Below, piece after piece: positions 45,260 to 56,800 of a stretch of DNA of 64,000 bases. Under the pieces are notes generated by a model, which was not told the DNA's origin, made no database searches, and saw only the letters and a list, made by a program, of their open reading frames with translations. Origin of the DNA: Penicillus capitatus. Its lineage: Eukaryota; Chlorophyta. The stretch is taken from positions 2,509,696 through 2,573,695 of the forward strand of contig OZ287694.1 of NCBI GenBank assembly GCA_965649825.1, written 5' to 3'. Every line of letters begins with the position of its first letter. The first letter of the stretch is position 1. Made by a program: the position numbers and the translations under genes.

Positions 45260-46444
45260 ATGGTTTCGGAGCTGCGAACCTCGAAAATCGACCTCGAAAC
45301 GTTTACCTCTATACTCGGTTCCGCGGCACTCGTCGAAGACGATTACCGCCCACGCATCAAACATGTTGTCCAGAAGCTAGAGCCGAGGTCGCCGGCCTTT
45401 GAGCTCTTCAGACAGGCGCTTGAGCGCGTCGAGCCCCATTTCCGCTCGCACGCTACTTTCCAGACGGCATTCGTAGGTGACGACGCAACTGTCCAACAAT
45501 TCTTCGCCGCCCAGGCGGCACCCACGACGGAGAACAAATGGACCATCGTGCGGGGAATAATACTCGCAGCGTGCCTAGTATCCTCGCTGTCAGCTGAAGA
45601 ACAGCTAGCGAGATGCACAAAGGGAAAAGGAGTGACATTGTCAGACTTCGTGGACAAGTACCTTGCCGCCTGTACCGTGTCCACCGCGTCCAGGGAGAAT
45701 CAGGTCAAGACATTGTACCGGAAGCTGCCGGCCAATCTCAAGAAGCTGATGCTTCACCTACCTCCGACGGCAACACCGGCCGATATGCGCATGGTGATGC
45801 GCAACATGAGCTTCTGGGAATCAGGGGCAACAGGAAGGGCTGAACCCGATGAGGATGCCATGGACATTGATCTGAGCATAATTCAAGCGAATGCCGCCAC
45901 GACGGATGGAAGGGTGATCATGAATGACGGGACGATCAATTTTTCCGCTATCACGAACGCAGGCAGAGTCATGGTTGGGGCCGGCGAGATCTGCAAGACA
46001 TCAAGACGCGAAGCACAGAACATGCTAAGGTTCCTTCAGCGAATATGCAACAACCAAGACGGACCAACAAATCAGAGGAGGCCAATGAACCAACTAAGAA
46101 GATGGGGAGGACGCCGCGCATTTGTGGCAGCAGAGGAGATCGCACCCGAAGGAAGCGGGGAACCAGTATGCGAGACGCTGAGTCAGGGAGGAGAAGAAGA
46201 CACCGAGCAAGACATGTCGCGAACCTATGCGGCACAAACGACGGGGAAAGGAAAAGAACAGAAAAAAGTGATGAAGCTTGGACTGGTCTCACAGAGCCAC
46301 CTTGGTTACCCAAGAAAGATCGACACTTTAGTCGATACAGGGGCAGAGTCCTCAATCATGTCCCTTGCGCTAGCCAAGGAACTAGGGGCTAAAATCGTAC
46401 CGGACGGGACGAGACTGCTTCTCGCCCACGGGAAGACGGCATAA
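45260..46444 (+). CDS. Family B Gag and protease N-terminus (394 aa)
   Basis: ATG 45260 overlaps the primer-binding site. MVSELRTSKIDLETF begins a capsid-like helical Gag (VEDDYRPRIKHVVQK, EEQLARCTKGKGVTLSDFVD, FSAITNAGRVMVGAGEIC), then a basic linker, then the protease DTGAESSIMSLALAKELG. A TAA at 46442-46444 interrupts the protease after AHGKTA, where the second copy reads through. This copy keeps about 85 Gag residues that are missing from the other. Confidence 0.75.
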   Translation: MVSELRTSKIDLETFTSILGSAALVEDDYRPRIKHVVQKLEPRSPAFELFRQALERVEPHFRSHATFQTAFVGDDATVQQFFAAQAAPTTENKWTIVRGIILAACLVSSLSAEEQLARCTKGKGVTLSDFVDKYLAACTVSTASRENQVKTLYRKLPANLKKLMLHLPPTATPADMRMVMRNMSFWESGATGRAEPDEDAMDIDLSIIQANAATTDGRVIMNDGTINFSAITNAGRVMVGAGEICKTSRREAQNMLRFLQRICNNQDGPTNQRRPMNQLRRWGGRRAFVAAEEIAPEGSGEPVCETLSQGGEEDTEQDMSRTYAAQTTGKGKEQKKVMKLGLVSQSHLGYPRKIDTLVDTGAESSIMSLALAKELGAKIVPDGTRLLLAHGKTA

Positions 46445-47572
46445 GTCACCGGGAAATGCGAAATAGACGTGTCCATCGAGAAGACCACACATCCGACCTT
46501 CCGTCTGGATTGTCTGGTGCTACCGAACCCAGGGTATGATTTGCTCTTGGGGATAGACGCGATGACCAAGAACCAGATCTCGGCGCACCCACACAACAGA
46601 TCGGTAAGCATCAAAGGGCGAAACATCAAATGCCTCTTTGCGGGACCAAGAATGGACAAGGAAGTGAAGAATGGGGTCATCAGACAGGGGGACATTGGGC
46701 AATTAACAGAACGAGTTGAACATCTCCCAGCGATTAAGGGAGATAGGATTCAGGTGCCCTTGAACAAATCAGTAGTCTTGGGACCAAAAGAAAGCCGCAT
46801 GGTGAAGACACCGATCGTCATTCCGAGAACAATGGTGCACCAACGAACGCCATCGTTGCACCTCACTTCTCTGTACACCTGGGTGTACAATACGAGACCT
46901 TCTCGACCCTAACCTTGACTAACCATCGCGAGGAGCCCATTCGTATCACGGGGAAGACGACGATTTTTGAAATCCCCGCACAAACAGGAGAAGCCCAGAT
47001 GATCCGCGATTGCAATGGACAGCGACACCAGCTGCGCGGGACCAGGCAATCTTTTCCCAAGCGGCAGTAGACCAGCAGTCAGGCCTACTGTCGAGAAATC
47101 CGAAAACTGACTGCTGCGGTATGGAACAGCTGCTGATTGAATTCCCAGACGTCATCCGTGAAGGAATTGGGCGTTTTTCGGGTCGGGAGGTCGGCATCGA
47201 CGACGCACAAGGGCAGCTGCACTCAGTTTCTACCAAAGTCCCCTACACATTCGCGGCGGAGACTGCAGCATGTAGAAGGGAAATCGATCAACTAATCGAG
47301 GCCGGGGTTGTACGGAGGTTCCACGGGAAGCCGAAGCACGTCATTCCCTGGTTCTCAGTTGCGAAGAAGGACTCGCTTGAAAGGAGAGTAGTCCTCGACT
47401 TCAGAGGGCTAAACACTCTGACCGCCAGGAGGCCTGCCCTACCAATGCATCGCGAAGGGGCGGTCCAAGGTTTGTCCGGGATGTGCACTTTCGCAAAGTT
47501 CGATTTTAGGCATGGATTCTATCAAATTCCTCTGGCAGCTGACCTCCAGCCGTACTTCGTGACGATTTTCGA
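46445..47572 (+). pseudogene. Family B protease/RT remnant, truncated
   Basis: Continues the same frame (LDCLVLPNPGYDLLLGIDAM, the second protease half), then changes frame near 46850 and again after FPKRQ. RT: ETAACRREIDQLIEAGVV, KHVIPWFSVAKKDSLERRVV, LDFRGLNTLTARRPALPM, FAKFDFRHGFYQIPLAADLQ. Ends before YxDD. Confidence 0.75.
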
Positions 47573-47919
47573 CAAGCTGAACCTTTCGAGACCTTCTTCG
47601 AACACTATAACAAGTCTTCCGCTGTTATCGTTGGCGCGACACTTCCGCGGTGACAGACAGTACGGGCACAAGTAGGTATTTATAAGTCCTCGATCGAATA
47701 GCAAGGCAGCTAGTGACAGCTGGTTCGCTAAGAATTGACAAAGAGGTGAGAATTCATACCGGGTAAACGATTGCATCCATCAGGGGTAGACAAAACGTTC
47801 CCATCCTAGGAGGCGCACTTGTAAGGAGAGGTCGATGTTGTTCCATTGGCGGCTTGTAAGACAGCGGACGTAAGTTTGCGCTTGCGATCGGAAGCGTCTG
47901 CGTCCAGATGGCGAGTTAA
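47573..47919. other. Junction between truncated family B copy and LINE-ORF1-like fragment
   Basis: No gene. A GGTATTTATAAGTCC TATA-like string at about 47674 suggests a promoter or another LTR edge. Confidence 0.4.
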
Positions 47920-49163
47920 TTAACTGGGTGTAGACCGTGTGCGGCGGTAGATTCCTGATGTACTTGTTGGCGGAACATTGGAGTCTGGTGTCTCCATCCG
48001 AGAGTCTCCGTCAGGAGGTTTGTTGGTATCATTGATTGGTCGACCAAATGATGGGCGGAACGTCGTGTCATACATACGACAGTAGTGGCCAAGTCCGTAG
48101 AGTAAAATGCCACCATTGTCGAAGATCTTCTGCAGAATCGATTGATTAGCGAATAGACGTACGCTGCGGGACGGGACTAGAGTGTCAGTGGTACGACATC
48201 TTCGTTGGAGGCGTTGGACATGGATCGTTGCTGTCTGAATCTCTGCGTCTGACATGTGGACTAGCGAGGCGCTCTGGAAGCGGAATTCGGTAAGGATCTC
48301 TTCATCGGACAAGCTCAGATAGACTCCTTCTATGACTATGGACGGTCCTGGAGGTGTCGTTGGGGCAACGCCTATGGTCCAAGTGCCGTGGGATTCGAGC
48401 TCGAGAGGCGGACAAGAGGCAGCCACGATGGCTTGTTTGGCAGCTTCACTGAGTTTTAGTTTCCAACCGCCGCGAGGCAAGCGGTTTAAGAATTCAATAT
48501 GGTCATCCAGGGCAGCTGGGAGCTCAAGGCGTTGAATGAAAAAGCGAGTAAGTAAGCGCCTGAAGGATGGGTTTGGAATCGATTCTTGGCGTAGTAGGTC
48601 GGCCTGAGGAGTCAAGAAGCACTGCCTTGAGATGTCTGGTTGGAATGGTCTCAGAAGACGAAGTCTTTGAAGGGCAGACCGTTTTTCAGCCGAGAAATTT
48701 GAGTTGGCGATCTCGGGAGATCGTCAGGCCGTTCGATGGGAGGGTTCGTAGCTCTTGAAGTCCGGTCAGCGCCTTCTCGTGCCTTCTCCGCGTAGGTCGG
48801 CGGGCGGAGTACGGGTCCAGATGCCGGCCAAACCGTAGGGGCGCGTTGCAGGGCTTCGGAAATTCCGACAAAGAGGCGGTCCAATCTGGCTGCAACAATT
48901 TGGCAACGCATGTCTTCTAGATCGTCATCTGCGGCTCCTTGTGCATAAGTCGGCATTTACTGGTACGTCTTCTGTCGTCGGCGGAAGAAGTCGACGAACT
49001 CTGTCCATGGATGTTGGCCTGTAATGTCTGGGTCCTCCGCGATTGTGGCTTCCGTCGGAGTCCTCCGCGGGATTCGGTGCGCATCGCAAGTGCGTTTTCC
49101 TCCCGGCTCGGGGGGAAGGTCGGATTCGGTGTTCCGAGTAGAGGTGGATGGTCGATGTGACAT
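47920..49163 (-). pseudogene. LINE-ORF1/Gag-like protein, broken
   Basis: Three open pieces in order on the minus strand: 49163-48957 (ends TAA, then ATG in the same frame), 48956-48651 and, after a frame change near 48640, 48615-47920. The last contains LEFLNRLPRGGWKLKLS-type helices and IVIEGVYLSLSDEEILTEF, IHVQRLQRRCRT, VPSRSVRLFANQSI, then YGLGHYCRMYDTTFRP. That arrangement recalls nucleic-acid-binding ORF1 proteins of non-LTR elements (IV-x-GV/IP ... RL-x-R ... VRL). No RT follows; the element B copy lies there instead. Assignment is tentative. Confidence 0.45.
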
Positions 49164-49176
49164 GAACTCCTACTAG

Positions 49177-49414
49177 TGTCATGATGATGAAGAGCTGAAG
49201 GATGATGGTCCAATAAATGCCTCATCATCGTAAGAGGCACTGATGGCCAAACAGCTCTTAATGGCCACGTCACATCAGAACCTACCCGGCACCTACCCGG
49301 CACCTACTCAGCACCTATGAAACCCAACACTATAAAAAGGGGATTATTGTCACATTGATTATCTTTGTAAGAAACTTTGTTGCGTCTACCACCGTCACGT
49401 ATTTGCCCATGTCA
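49177..49414 (+). repeat. 5' LTR of family B element
   Basis: 238 bp. Contains a repeated CCTACCCGGCA motif and a TATA box (CACTATAAAAAGGGG, about 49329-49343), so the promoter and R start are expected just downstream. Confidence 0.92.
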
Positions 49415-49416
49415 AT

Positions 49417-49428
49417 TGGTTTCGGAGC
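49417..49428 (+). other. Primer-binding site, family B
   Basis: TGGTTTCGGAGC two bases after the LTR; identical to that of family A and of the truncated copy at 45261. Confidence 0.7.
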
Positions 49429-50170
49429 TGCGACTTTCGAAGATGGACTGTGAGGAGTTCACGTCCCTTCTCAACTCGGCAGCCTTCGTCGAGGACGATT
49501 ACCGCCCTCGCATCAAGTACGTGATTCAAAGGGTGGAGCCCAGATCGCCTGCCTTCGATCTGATACAGCGGGTCCTCGACCGAGTCGGACAGCGCTTTCG
49601 AACGCAGGCAGCATTCAATGAGGCCTTTTGCGGGACCCGCGGCAATAGTTTGCACTATTTTCGCCGACGAGGTTCTGCGCCTCAAAACTGAGGACATGAC
49701 CACTGTCCTCAGGAACGCTAGCTTCTGGGAGTCGAGCATGTTGACGCGAACGGACGCAGATCATGATCCCATTGACCCCGATGTGGCGACGACGCCGTTG
49801 GTCAACGTTGCCGCCGACGGAAGAGCGATCGGCAACGACGGCTCGATTAACTTTTCAGCGATCTCTAACGCTGGCAGAGTCATGGTCGGAGCCAGGGAAA
49901 TCTGCAGAACCTCCAGACGAGAGGCGCTCAACATGCTGAAGTTCTTACAAAAGATCAACAATTCGAGCAATGCATCGACAAGGCCACGAAGAGCAGCAGG
50001 CCAGTCGAGGAATGGAACGGGCGTCGTGCCTTCGCCGCAGATAAGTCTCTGCCGAAAGGAAACGAAGCACACGTCTGCGAGACCATTAGCGAGACAGAAG
50101 AAGACCCAACGGAACAGGATGTGCAGTTCGCACACACCGTTAGAGCGGTCACCAAGACCAGGAGAGTTTT
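49417..50170 (+). pseudogene. Family B gag, internally deleted
   Basis: LVSELRLSKMDCEEFTS begins without ATG. VEDDYRPRIKYVIQRVEP and FRTQAAFNEAFCG match the full copy at 45.3 kb; then the frame changes at about 49640 and resumes at LKTEDMTTVLRNASFWES, skipping the segment present in the other copy. AISNAGRVMVGAREICR follows. Confidence 0.75.
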
Positions 50171-52910
50171 AAAACTTGGTCTCGTATTTCCGAGCCATTT
50201 GGGATTTCCACGCCATATTAACGCTTTAGTTGATTTTGGCGCCGAGTCCTCCTTTGTATCCCCGGCACGAGCGAAAGAACTGGGAGTGAAGGTCAGGCCA
50301 GACGAGACCCGTCCGCTGTTGGCCCATGGAGAGACCGCGAAGGTCACCGGACGATGCGACTTCCAGGCAGCCCTGGCGCAATCCTCCGACCAGCAATTCT
50401 CCATGAGTTGCCTCGTACTACCGAGGCACGGCTATGATCTACTACTGTGCATGCGCGCGATGATCGACAGTAAGGTCTCCGCGCATCCCCACGACAGATC
50501 TATCAGCATCAGAGGCGACAGGTCAAATGCCACTTCACAGGACCGAAAGCCGACAAAAGGGCGGCTAATGAGATCGCGCATGAGAAGATATGCCACTGCA
50601 CCGAAAAAGTCGATCATCTACCGAGAATCACCGAAGAACGGCTGCAGGTGCCGTTGAACCGGTCAATCGTGCTCGGACCACGAGAGAGCAAGATGCTCAG
50701 ACGCCGAACGTGCTCCCCGGCGCACTCGTGTACAAGAGGGTTCCGACCGTGGCACCGCGATATTCGGTACACCTCGGTGTGCAGTACCACACGTTCTCAA
50801 CGCTCGCCAACCATGCCGCGGAACCAGTGAAGATAACTGGACGAACGACGATCTTGGACGTGCCCGCAAGACAAGACGTCGAGTATACCGCGTGCGATTG
50901 CAACGGAAACCCACATCCGTTGAGAAGCAACAGACCACCTTTTCCCAAACGGCAGTACGCTTGCAGTCAGGCATACTGTCGCTGAAGCCTAAAATTGGCT
51001 GCTGCAGTCTCGAACAGCTGCTGGCCCGATTCCCAAACGTACTTTGTGAAAAAATTGGACGTTTTTCGGGATGGGAGGTCGGCATCCGCGACGTACAAGG
51101 GCAACTACATTCGGTCTTTACCAAAGTTCCCTACACGTTCGCTGCTGAAACGACGGCATGCAGAAACGAGATCGACGCACTCATCGAAGCCGGAGTCGTC
51201 AGCCGATTTCACGGAAAACCGAAGCACATCATCCCCTGGTTTTCTGTTCCGAAGAAGAACTCGCTCGAGCGGCGAGTGGAGCTAGACTTTCGCGGACTCA
51301 ACACGCTGACCACAGGGAGTCCCGCGCTGCCCATGCATCGAGAAGGCGCAGTTCAGAACCTGTCCGGGATGCGCCACTATGCGCAGTTTGATTTCCGACA
51401 CGGATTCTAGCCGATACCTCTGGCACATGGCCTCCAGCCGTATTTCGTCACCGTGTCCGACCGAAAGCCCTACGCCTTCACACGGCTTCCGATGGGTTGG
51501 ATCAACTCAATGGCTTTCTTCGACCAAGATGTTAAAGAAACCATAGCGGAAGCACGAGACCAGTTGAAGCAGCAGAAGACTCGAACGGCAATCGAGAGCT
51601 ATGCCGACGACGTCTGCGTAGGAGCACGGACACAAGAAGATCTCGAGAGAGCAGTTCTCCAACTGCTGACGGTCTATGACAAATACCGGTGGACGGCATC
51701 TCCGAAGAAGTGCCAGGACGGTGTTAACGAGGTCGAGCTCCTCGGACACTGCTTCACGCCCGAAGGCGTTTTGCCCCCCAAAGCACGCTGCAGCAGTTGC
51801 CCCCTGCAGCGCCGCATCAACGAAGACCGCGGTCCGATCGTTTTCGGGACACCTTCGCACCTTGCTGGACTATTGCAAGTGCGACCTCCGCCGCAGCTTA
51901 GCGGCCCCGCTGCAGCAGTCGCTCAATGCAGCGCAGCCTCAAACGAAGACCACAGTCCGTTCGTTTTCGGGACTCTTTCGCACGTTGCTGAACTCTTGCA
52001 AGTGCGACCGCCGCAGCTTAGCGGCCCTGTCGAAACTCACGAACGCCAATACCAAAGTCATCCAACGATACTGGGCGGAGGATCCCAACCGCTGGGCCAC
52101 CCTCCTCCGCTCTCTCAACCGCATCTGGTATCACCGGTCTGACGCAGCTGGCCGTAATGTCGACCTGTATGTCGACGCTAGGATGGCTTTGGGTACGCGT
52201 TGTTCGACAGTGACTCTAAACGTCTCCTCCGCCTTCGAGCTGGCGGATTCCAACGTGAACCGTTCCGATCCAGTGGCAACGCTGAGCTACTCGGAATGAA
52301 AGAGGCGCTGAAGAAACAGGCACCTGCTCATGGGCAAACATCTCACCATCTTCACTGACGCCACCGTTGTCAAACAAGCGAGTCGAAGCAGCGAGCAGAG
52401 CTTCCTCGTGCAGTGTCATCTACACACCCTCAACCTCTCTGCAGGAAAGGACCAACGACGACCGAAGCTCCCGCGCTTGCGGCCACCGCACACCACAACT
52501 GCTGGCCAGTGTGGTACCTGCAGATGGAAAACTATCTGAAGACAGGTCGATGTCCCGATGACGCCAACCCCCAGTGCCAACACTTTGCCCGCCACGATTC
52601 GCCCGTCGCGCAGTCATTGAATACGTGGCAACCTATGAGGCAGTGCGTAGGCATGGACGTCATCGACCCCATGAAGCCTGACGGCTCCTCAAACTATATC
52701 ATCGCCGCAGTGAACCTCTGCACACGATTTTGTCTTCTCTCGGCATCCTCGCAAGCCAAAGCGACATCCATCATCAAACTGCTCGAGCGCTGGACAGCCC
52801 TCTTCGGCAACCCCGAGTGTCTGCAGACAGACAACGATTCAGCGCTCGTAGGCAATCAGTTATCCAATTGGATGTCGGCCCGAGGAATTCAACGCCGCAC
52901 CATCCCGTGA
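50171..52910 (+). pseudogene. Family B protease, RT, RNase H region and integrase core
   Basis: Protease VDFGAESSFVSPARAKELG (50232: GAT TTT GGC, so DTG is DFG). RT: KHIIPWFSVPKKNSLERRVE, YAQFDFRHGF, TAG stop at 51408-51410, then YAFTRLPMGWINSMAFFDQD, ESYADDVCVGA (catalytic YADD) and EVELLGHCFTPEG. Integrase core: GMDVIDPMKPDGSSNYIIAA (first Asp), PECLQTDNDSALVGNQL (second Asp). Frames change between RT and integrase. Confidence 0.8.
51788..52030 (+). repeat. ~122-bp tandem duplication inside family B element
   Basis: CTGCAGCAG...GAAGACC...TTTTCGGGAC...TTGCAAGTGCGACC...GCAGCTTAGCGGCC occurs twice, starting at 51788 and 51910, with scattered differences. Lies just after RT. Confidence 0.8.
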
Positions 52911-52947
52911 TCGCACCATCCCGTGATCGCACCATCCCGTGATCGCA
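52893..52947 (+). repeat. Three copies of a 17-bp direct repeat
   Basis: GCACCATCCCGTGATC is repeated three times in tandem in the integrase region, introducing a stop. Confidence 0.8.
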
Positions 52948-53467
52948 CTGCATAGGGACCTCCGAGCGTCTCAGCCGAGACGTCATCCGCCGTCCACACC
53001 GCCTTCAAAACTCAAGGCAAATGGACATCAGCTCTTCCCCAGATTCAGGCACTGCTAAACGCGCTTCCGAACTCGGTGACCAAACTCAGCGCCGCACAGA
53101 CCGCTTTCGGTTCTCAACCTCTCCCGCACTTCATTCCCGCGCCACTCACTTTCACCGCGCCCTTCTTGCAACTCGTTGGACCGCCATCGATCACCAGAGG
53201 CAGCACCAGCAACCACACCAACAACTGCCCCACTCTCACCGTTGCTCCGACATCCTAGTCGGCTCCCTGGTGCTGCTTTTTGACAATCAACACGCGCAGA
53301 CGCACGGCAACCAGCTTCCTCCGCGGTGGCTCGGACCGTAGACGATTCACGATACATTTTCTTCCTAACGTTACCGTTTCGTTTCTTCTTCTTCCAAGCA
53401 ACCCTTTCTCGCACATCGCGATCATCTACGACGTTTTTTCAATCGGAGTTCAGCGCAGGGAAGCGAT
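52948..53467 (+). pseudogene. Family B integrase C-terminus and 3' internal region
   Basis: KWTSALPQIQALLNALPNS and VTKLSAAQTAFGSQ match the W...LP-x-I...LN...FG tail of retroviral-type integrases. The rest up to the LTR has no clear protein. Confidence 0.65.
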
Positions 53468-53705
53468 TGTCATGATGATGAAGAGCTGAAGGATGATGGT
53501 CCAATAAATGCCTCATCATCGTAAGAGGCACTGATGGCCAAACAGCTCTTAATGGCCACGTCACATCAGAACCTACCCGGCACCTACCCGGCACCTACTC
53601 AGCACCTATGAAACCCAACACTATAAAAAGGGGATTATTGTCACATTGATTATCTTTGTAAGAAACTTTGTTGCGTCTACCACCGTCACGTATTTGCCCA
53701 TGTCA
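53468..53705 (+). repeat. 3' LTR of family B element
   Basis: Identical to 49177-49414, including the TATA box at about 53621. Confidence 0.92.
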
Positions 53706-53800
53706 CTAGCATCGCAGTTGCATTGGCTAAGTCGTTTGGAGAACATGCGGAACCTCCTGCTGAGGTCACGTGGGTGGTCGAGCACACCACGTCACATCAT
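53706..53800 (+). repeat. Degraded edge monomer of the satellite
   Basis: GCTAAGTCGTTTGG and the following ACGTCACATCAT align loosely with the end of the 329-bp monomer (GCAAGCTCGTTTGG ... ACGTCGCATCAG), so the array once extended to, or through, the LTR insertion site. Confidence 0.5.
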
Positions 53801-56800
53801 GTGTAACCTGACCTGTACGATCTGGAAGTGCTCTATGACGCCGGCGACACGGTCCAGCGAGGGTGGGAATGTGTCGGCGCGGTCGAGTGGATGCCGACGG
53901 ACCCTTGGTTGGAGCCCGACGGCGGCGTGCTCGGGCTGTGGCGCGACCTTTCCGGATTCGACATTTCGGCAGATTGCGGCCGACGGAGGGCCCACCGTCG
54001 GCAGACTTCGACGCAGACGGGTGCGGGACGCCTCGGGACACACCGCGGATGCCGATCGGTGCAAGCTCGTTTGGCTTTGGGCGGTGTCGTACGGAGTTGA
54101 AATCGTGGCGGTTACGTCGCATCAGGTGTAACCTGGCCTGTCAGTACGATCTGGAAGTGCACGACGACGCCGGCGACACGGTCGAGCGAGGGTGGGAATG
54201 TGTCGGCGGGGTCGAGTGGATGCCGACGGACCCTTGGTTGGAGCCCGACGGCGGCGTGCTCGGGCTGTGGCGCGACCTTTCCGGATTCGACATTTCGGCA
54301 GATTGCGGCCGACGGAGGGCCCACCGTCGGCAGACTTCGACGCAGACGGGTGCGGGACGCCTCGGGACACACCGCGGATGCCGATCGGTGCAAGCTCGTT
54401 TGGCTTTGGGCGGTGTCGTACTTGGTTGAAATCGAGGCCGTTACGTCGCATCAGGTGTAACCTGGCCTGTCAGTACGATCTGGAAGTGCACGACGACGCC
54501 GGCGACACGGTCGAGCGAGGGTGGGAATGTGTCGGCGGGGTCGAGTGGATGCCGACGGACCCTTGGTTGGAGCCCGACGGCGGCGTGCTCGGGCTGTGGC
54601 GCGACCTTTCCGGATTCGACATTTCGGCAGATTGCGGCCGACGGAGGGCCCACCGTCGGCAGACTTCGACGCAGACGGGTGCGGGACGCCTCGGGACACG
54701 CCGCGGATGCCGATCACCGGAGGCTCGTTTGGCTTTGGGTGTCGTACGGAGTTGAAATCGTGGCCGTTACGTCGCATCAGGTGTAACCTGGCCTGTCAGT
54801 ACGATCTGGAAGTGCACGATGCCGCCGGCGACACGGTCCAGCGAGGGTGGGAATGTGTCGGCGGGGTCGAGTGGATGCCGACGGACCCTTGGTTGGAGCC
54901 CGACGGCGGCGTGCTCGGGCTGTGGCGCGACCTTTCCGGATTCGACATTTCGGCAGATTGCGGCCGACGGAGGGCCCACCGTCGGCAGACTTCGACGCAG
55001 ACGGGTGCGGGACGCCTCGGGACACACCGCGGATGCCGATCACCGGAGGCTCGTTTGGCTTTGGGCGGTGTCGTACGGAGTTGAAATCGTGGCGGTTACG
55101 TCGCATCAGGTGTAACCTGGCCTGTCAGTACGATCTGGAAGTGCACGACGACGCCGGCGACACGGTCCAGCGAGGGTGGGAATGTGTCGGCGGGGTCGAG
55201 TGGATGCCGACGGACCCTTGGTTGGAGCCCGACGGCGGCGTGCTCGGGCTGTGGCGCGACCTTTCCGGATTCGACATTTCGGCAGATTGCGGCCGACGGA
55301 GGGCCCACCGTCGGCAGACTTCGACGCAGACGGGTGCGGGACGCCTCGGGACACACCGCGGATGCCGATCGGTGCAAGCTCGTTTGGCTTTGGGCGGTGT
55401 CGTACGGAGTTGAAATCGTGGCCGTTACGTCGCATCAGGTGTAACCTGGCCTGTCAGTACGATCTGGAAGTGCACGACGACGCCGGCGACACGGTCCAGC
55501 GAGGGTGGGAATGTGTCGGCGGGGTCGAGTGGATGCCGACGGACCCTTGGTTGGAGCCCGACGGCGGCGTGCTCGGGCTGTGGCGCGACCTTTCCGGATT
55601 CGACATTTCGGCAGATTGCGGCCGACGGAGGGCCCACCGTCGGCAGACTTCGACGCAGACGGGTGCGGGACGCCTCGGGACACACCGCGGATGCCGATCG
55701 GTGCAAGCTCGTTTGGCTTTGGGCGGTGTCGTACGGAGTTGAAATCGTGGCGGTTACGTCGCATCAGGTGTAACCTGGCCTGTCAGTACGATCTGGAAGT
55801 GCACGACGACGCCGGCGACACGGTCGAGCGAGGGTGGGAATGTGTCGGCGGGGTCGAGTGGATGCCGACGGACCCTTGGTTGGAGCCCGACGGCGGCGTG
55901 CTCGGGCTGTGGCGCGACCTTACCGGATTCGACATTTCGGCAGATTGCGGCCGACGGAGGGCCCACCGTCGGCAGACTTCGACGCAGACGGGTGCGGGAC
56001 GCCTCGGGACACACCGCGGATGCCGATCGGTGCAAGCTCGTTTGGCTTTGGGCGGTGTCGTACGGAGTTGAAATCGTGGCGGTTACGTCGCATCAGGTGT
56101 AACCTGGCCTGTCAGTACGATCTGGAAGTGCACGACGACGCCGGCGACACGGTCGAGCGAGGGTGGGAATGTGTCGGCGGGGTCGAGTGGATGCCGACGG
56201 ACCCTTGGTTGGAGCCCGACGGCGGCGTGCTCGGGCTGTGGCGCGACCTTTCCGGATTCGACATTTCGGCAGATTGCGGCCGACGGAGGGCCCACCGTCG
56301 GCAGTCTTCGACGCAGACGGGTGCGGGACGCCTCGGGACACACCGCGGATGCCGATCGGTGCAAGCTCGTTTGGCTTTGGGCGGTGTCGTACGGAGTTGA
56401 AATCGTGGCGGTTACGTCGCATCAGGTGTAACCTGGCCTGTCAGTACGATCTGGAAGTGCACGACGACGCCGGCGACACGGTCCAGCGAGGGTGGGAATG
56501 TGTCGGCGGGGTCGAGTGGATGCCGACGGACCCTTGGTTGGAGCCCGACGGCGGCGTGCTCGGGCTGTGGCGCGACCTTTCCGGATTCGACATTTCGGCA
56601 GATTGCGGCCGACGGAGGGCCCACCGTCGGCAGTCTTCGACGCAGACGGGTGCGGGACGCCTCGGGACACACCGCGGATGCCGATCGGTGCAAGCTCGTT
56701 TGGCTTTGGGCGGTGTCGTACTTGGTTGAAATCGTGGCGGTTACGTCGCATCAGGTGTAACCTGGCCTGTCAGTACGATCTGGAAGTGCACGACGACGCC

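Larger units (their letters stand above)
45056..47572 (+). mobile_element. Ty3-type retroelement, family B, truncated copy
   Basis: Has a 5' LTR remnant upstream (CCATATAAGATGGGG TATA region about 45160-45180 with a tail alignable to the 49177 LTR), the primer-binding site TGGTTTCGGAGC at 45261-45272, gag, protease and the first part of RT. Similarity to the second copy stops at about 47572 (YFVTIFDK), where unrelated sequence begins; no 3' LTR is present. Its original left part was separated by insertion of the family A element. Confidence 0.8.
49177..53705 (+). mobile_element. Ty3-type LTR retrotransposon, family B, copy with identical LTRs
   Basis: LTRs 49177-49414 and 53468-53705 are identical over 238 bp by eye, with TG...CA ends; CTAG flanks both sides (49173-49176 and 53706-53709; ACTAG if the last LTR base is counted). 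Internal order: primer-binding site, gag, protease, RT, RNase H region, integrase. Lesions: gag ATG lost (TTG), about 85 codons of gag missing, catalytic protease triad DFG, an in-frame TAG in RT, a 122-bp internal tandem duplication. So it is recent but defective. Confidence 0.9.
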
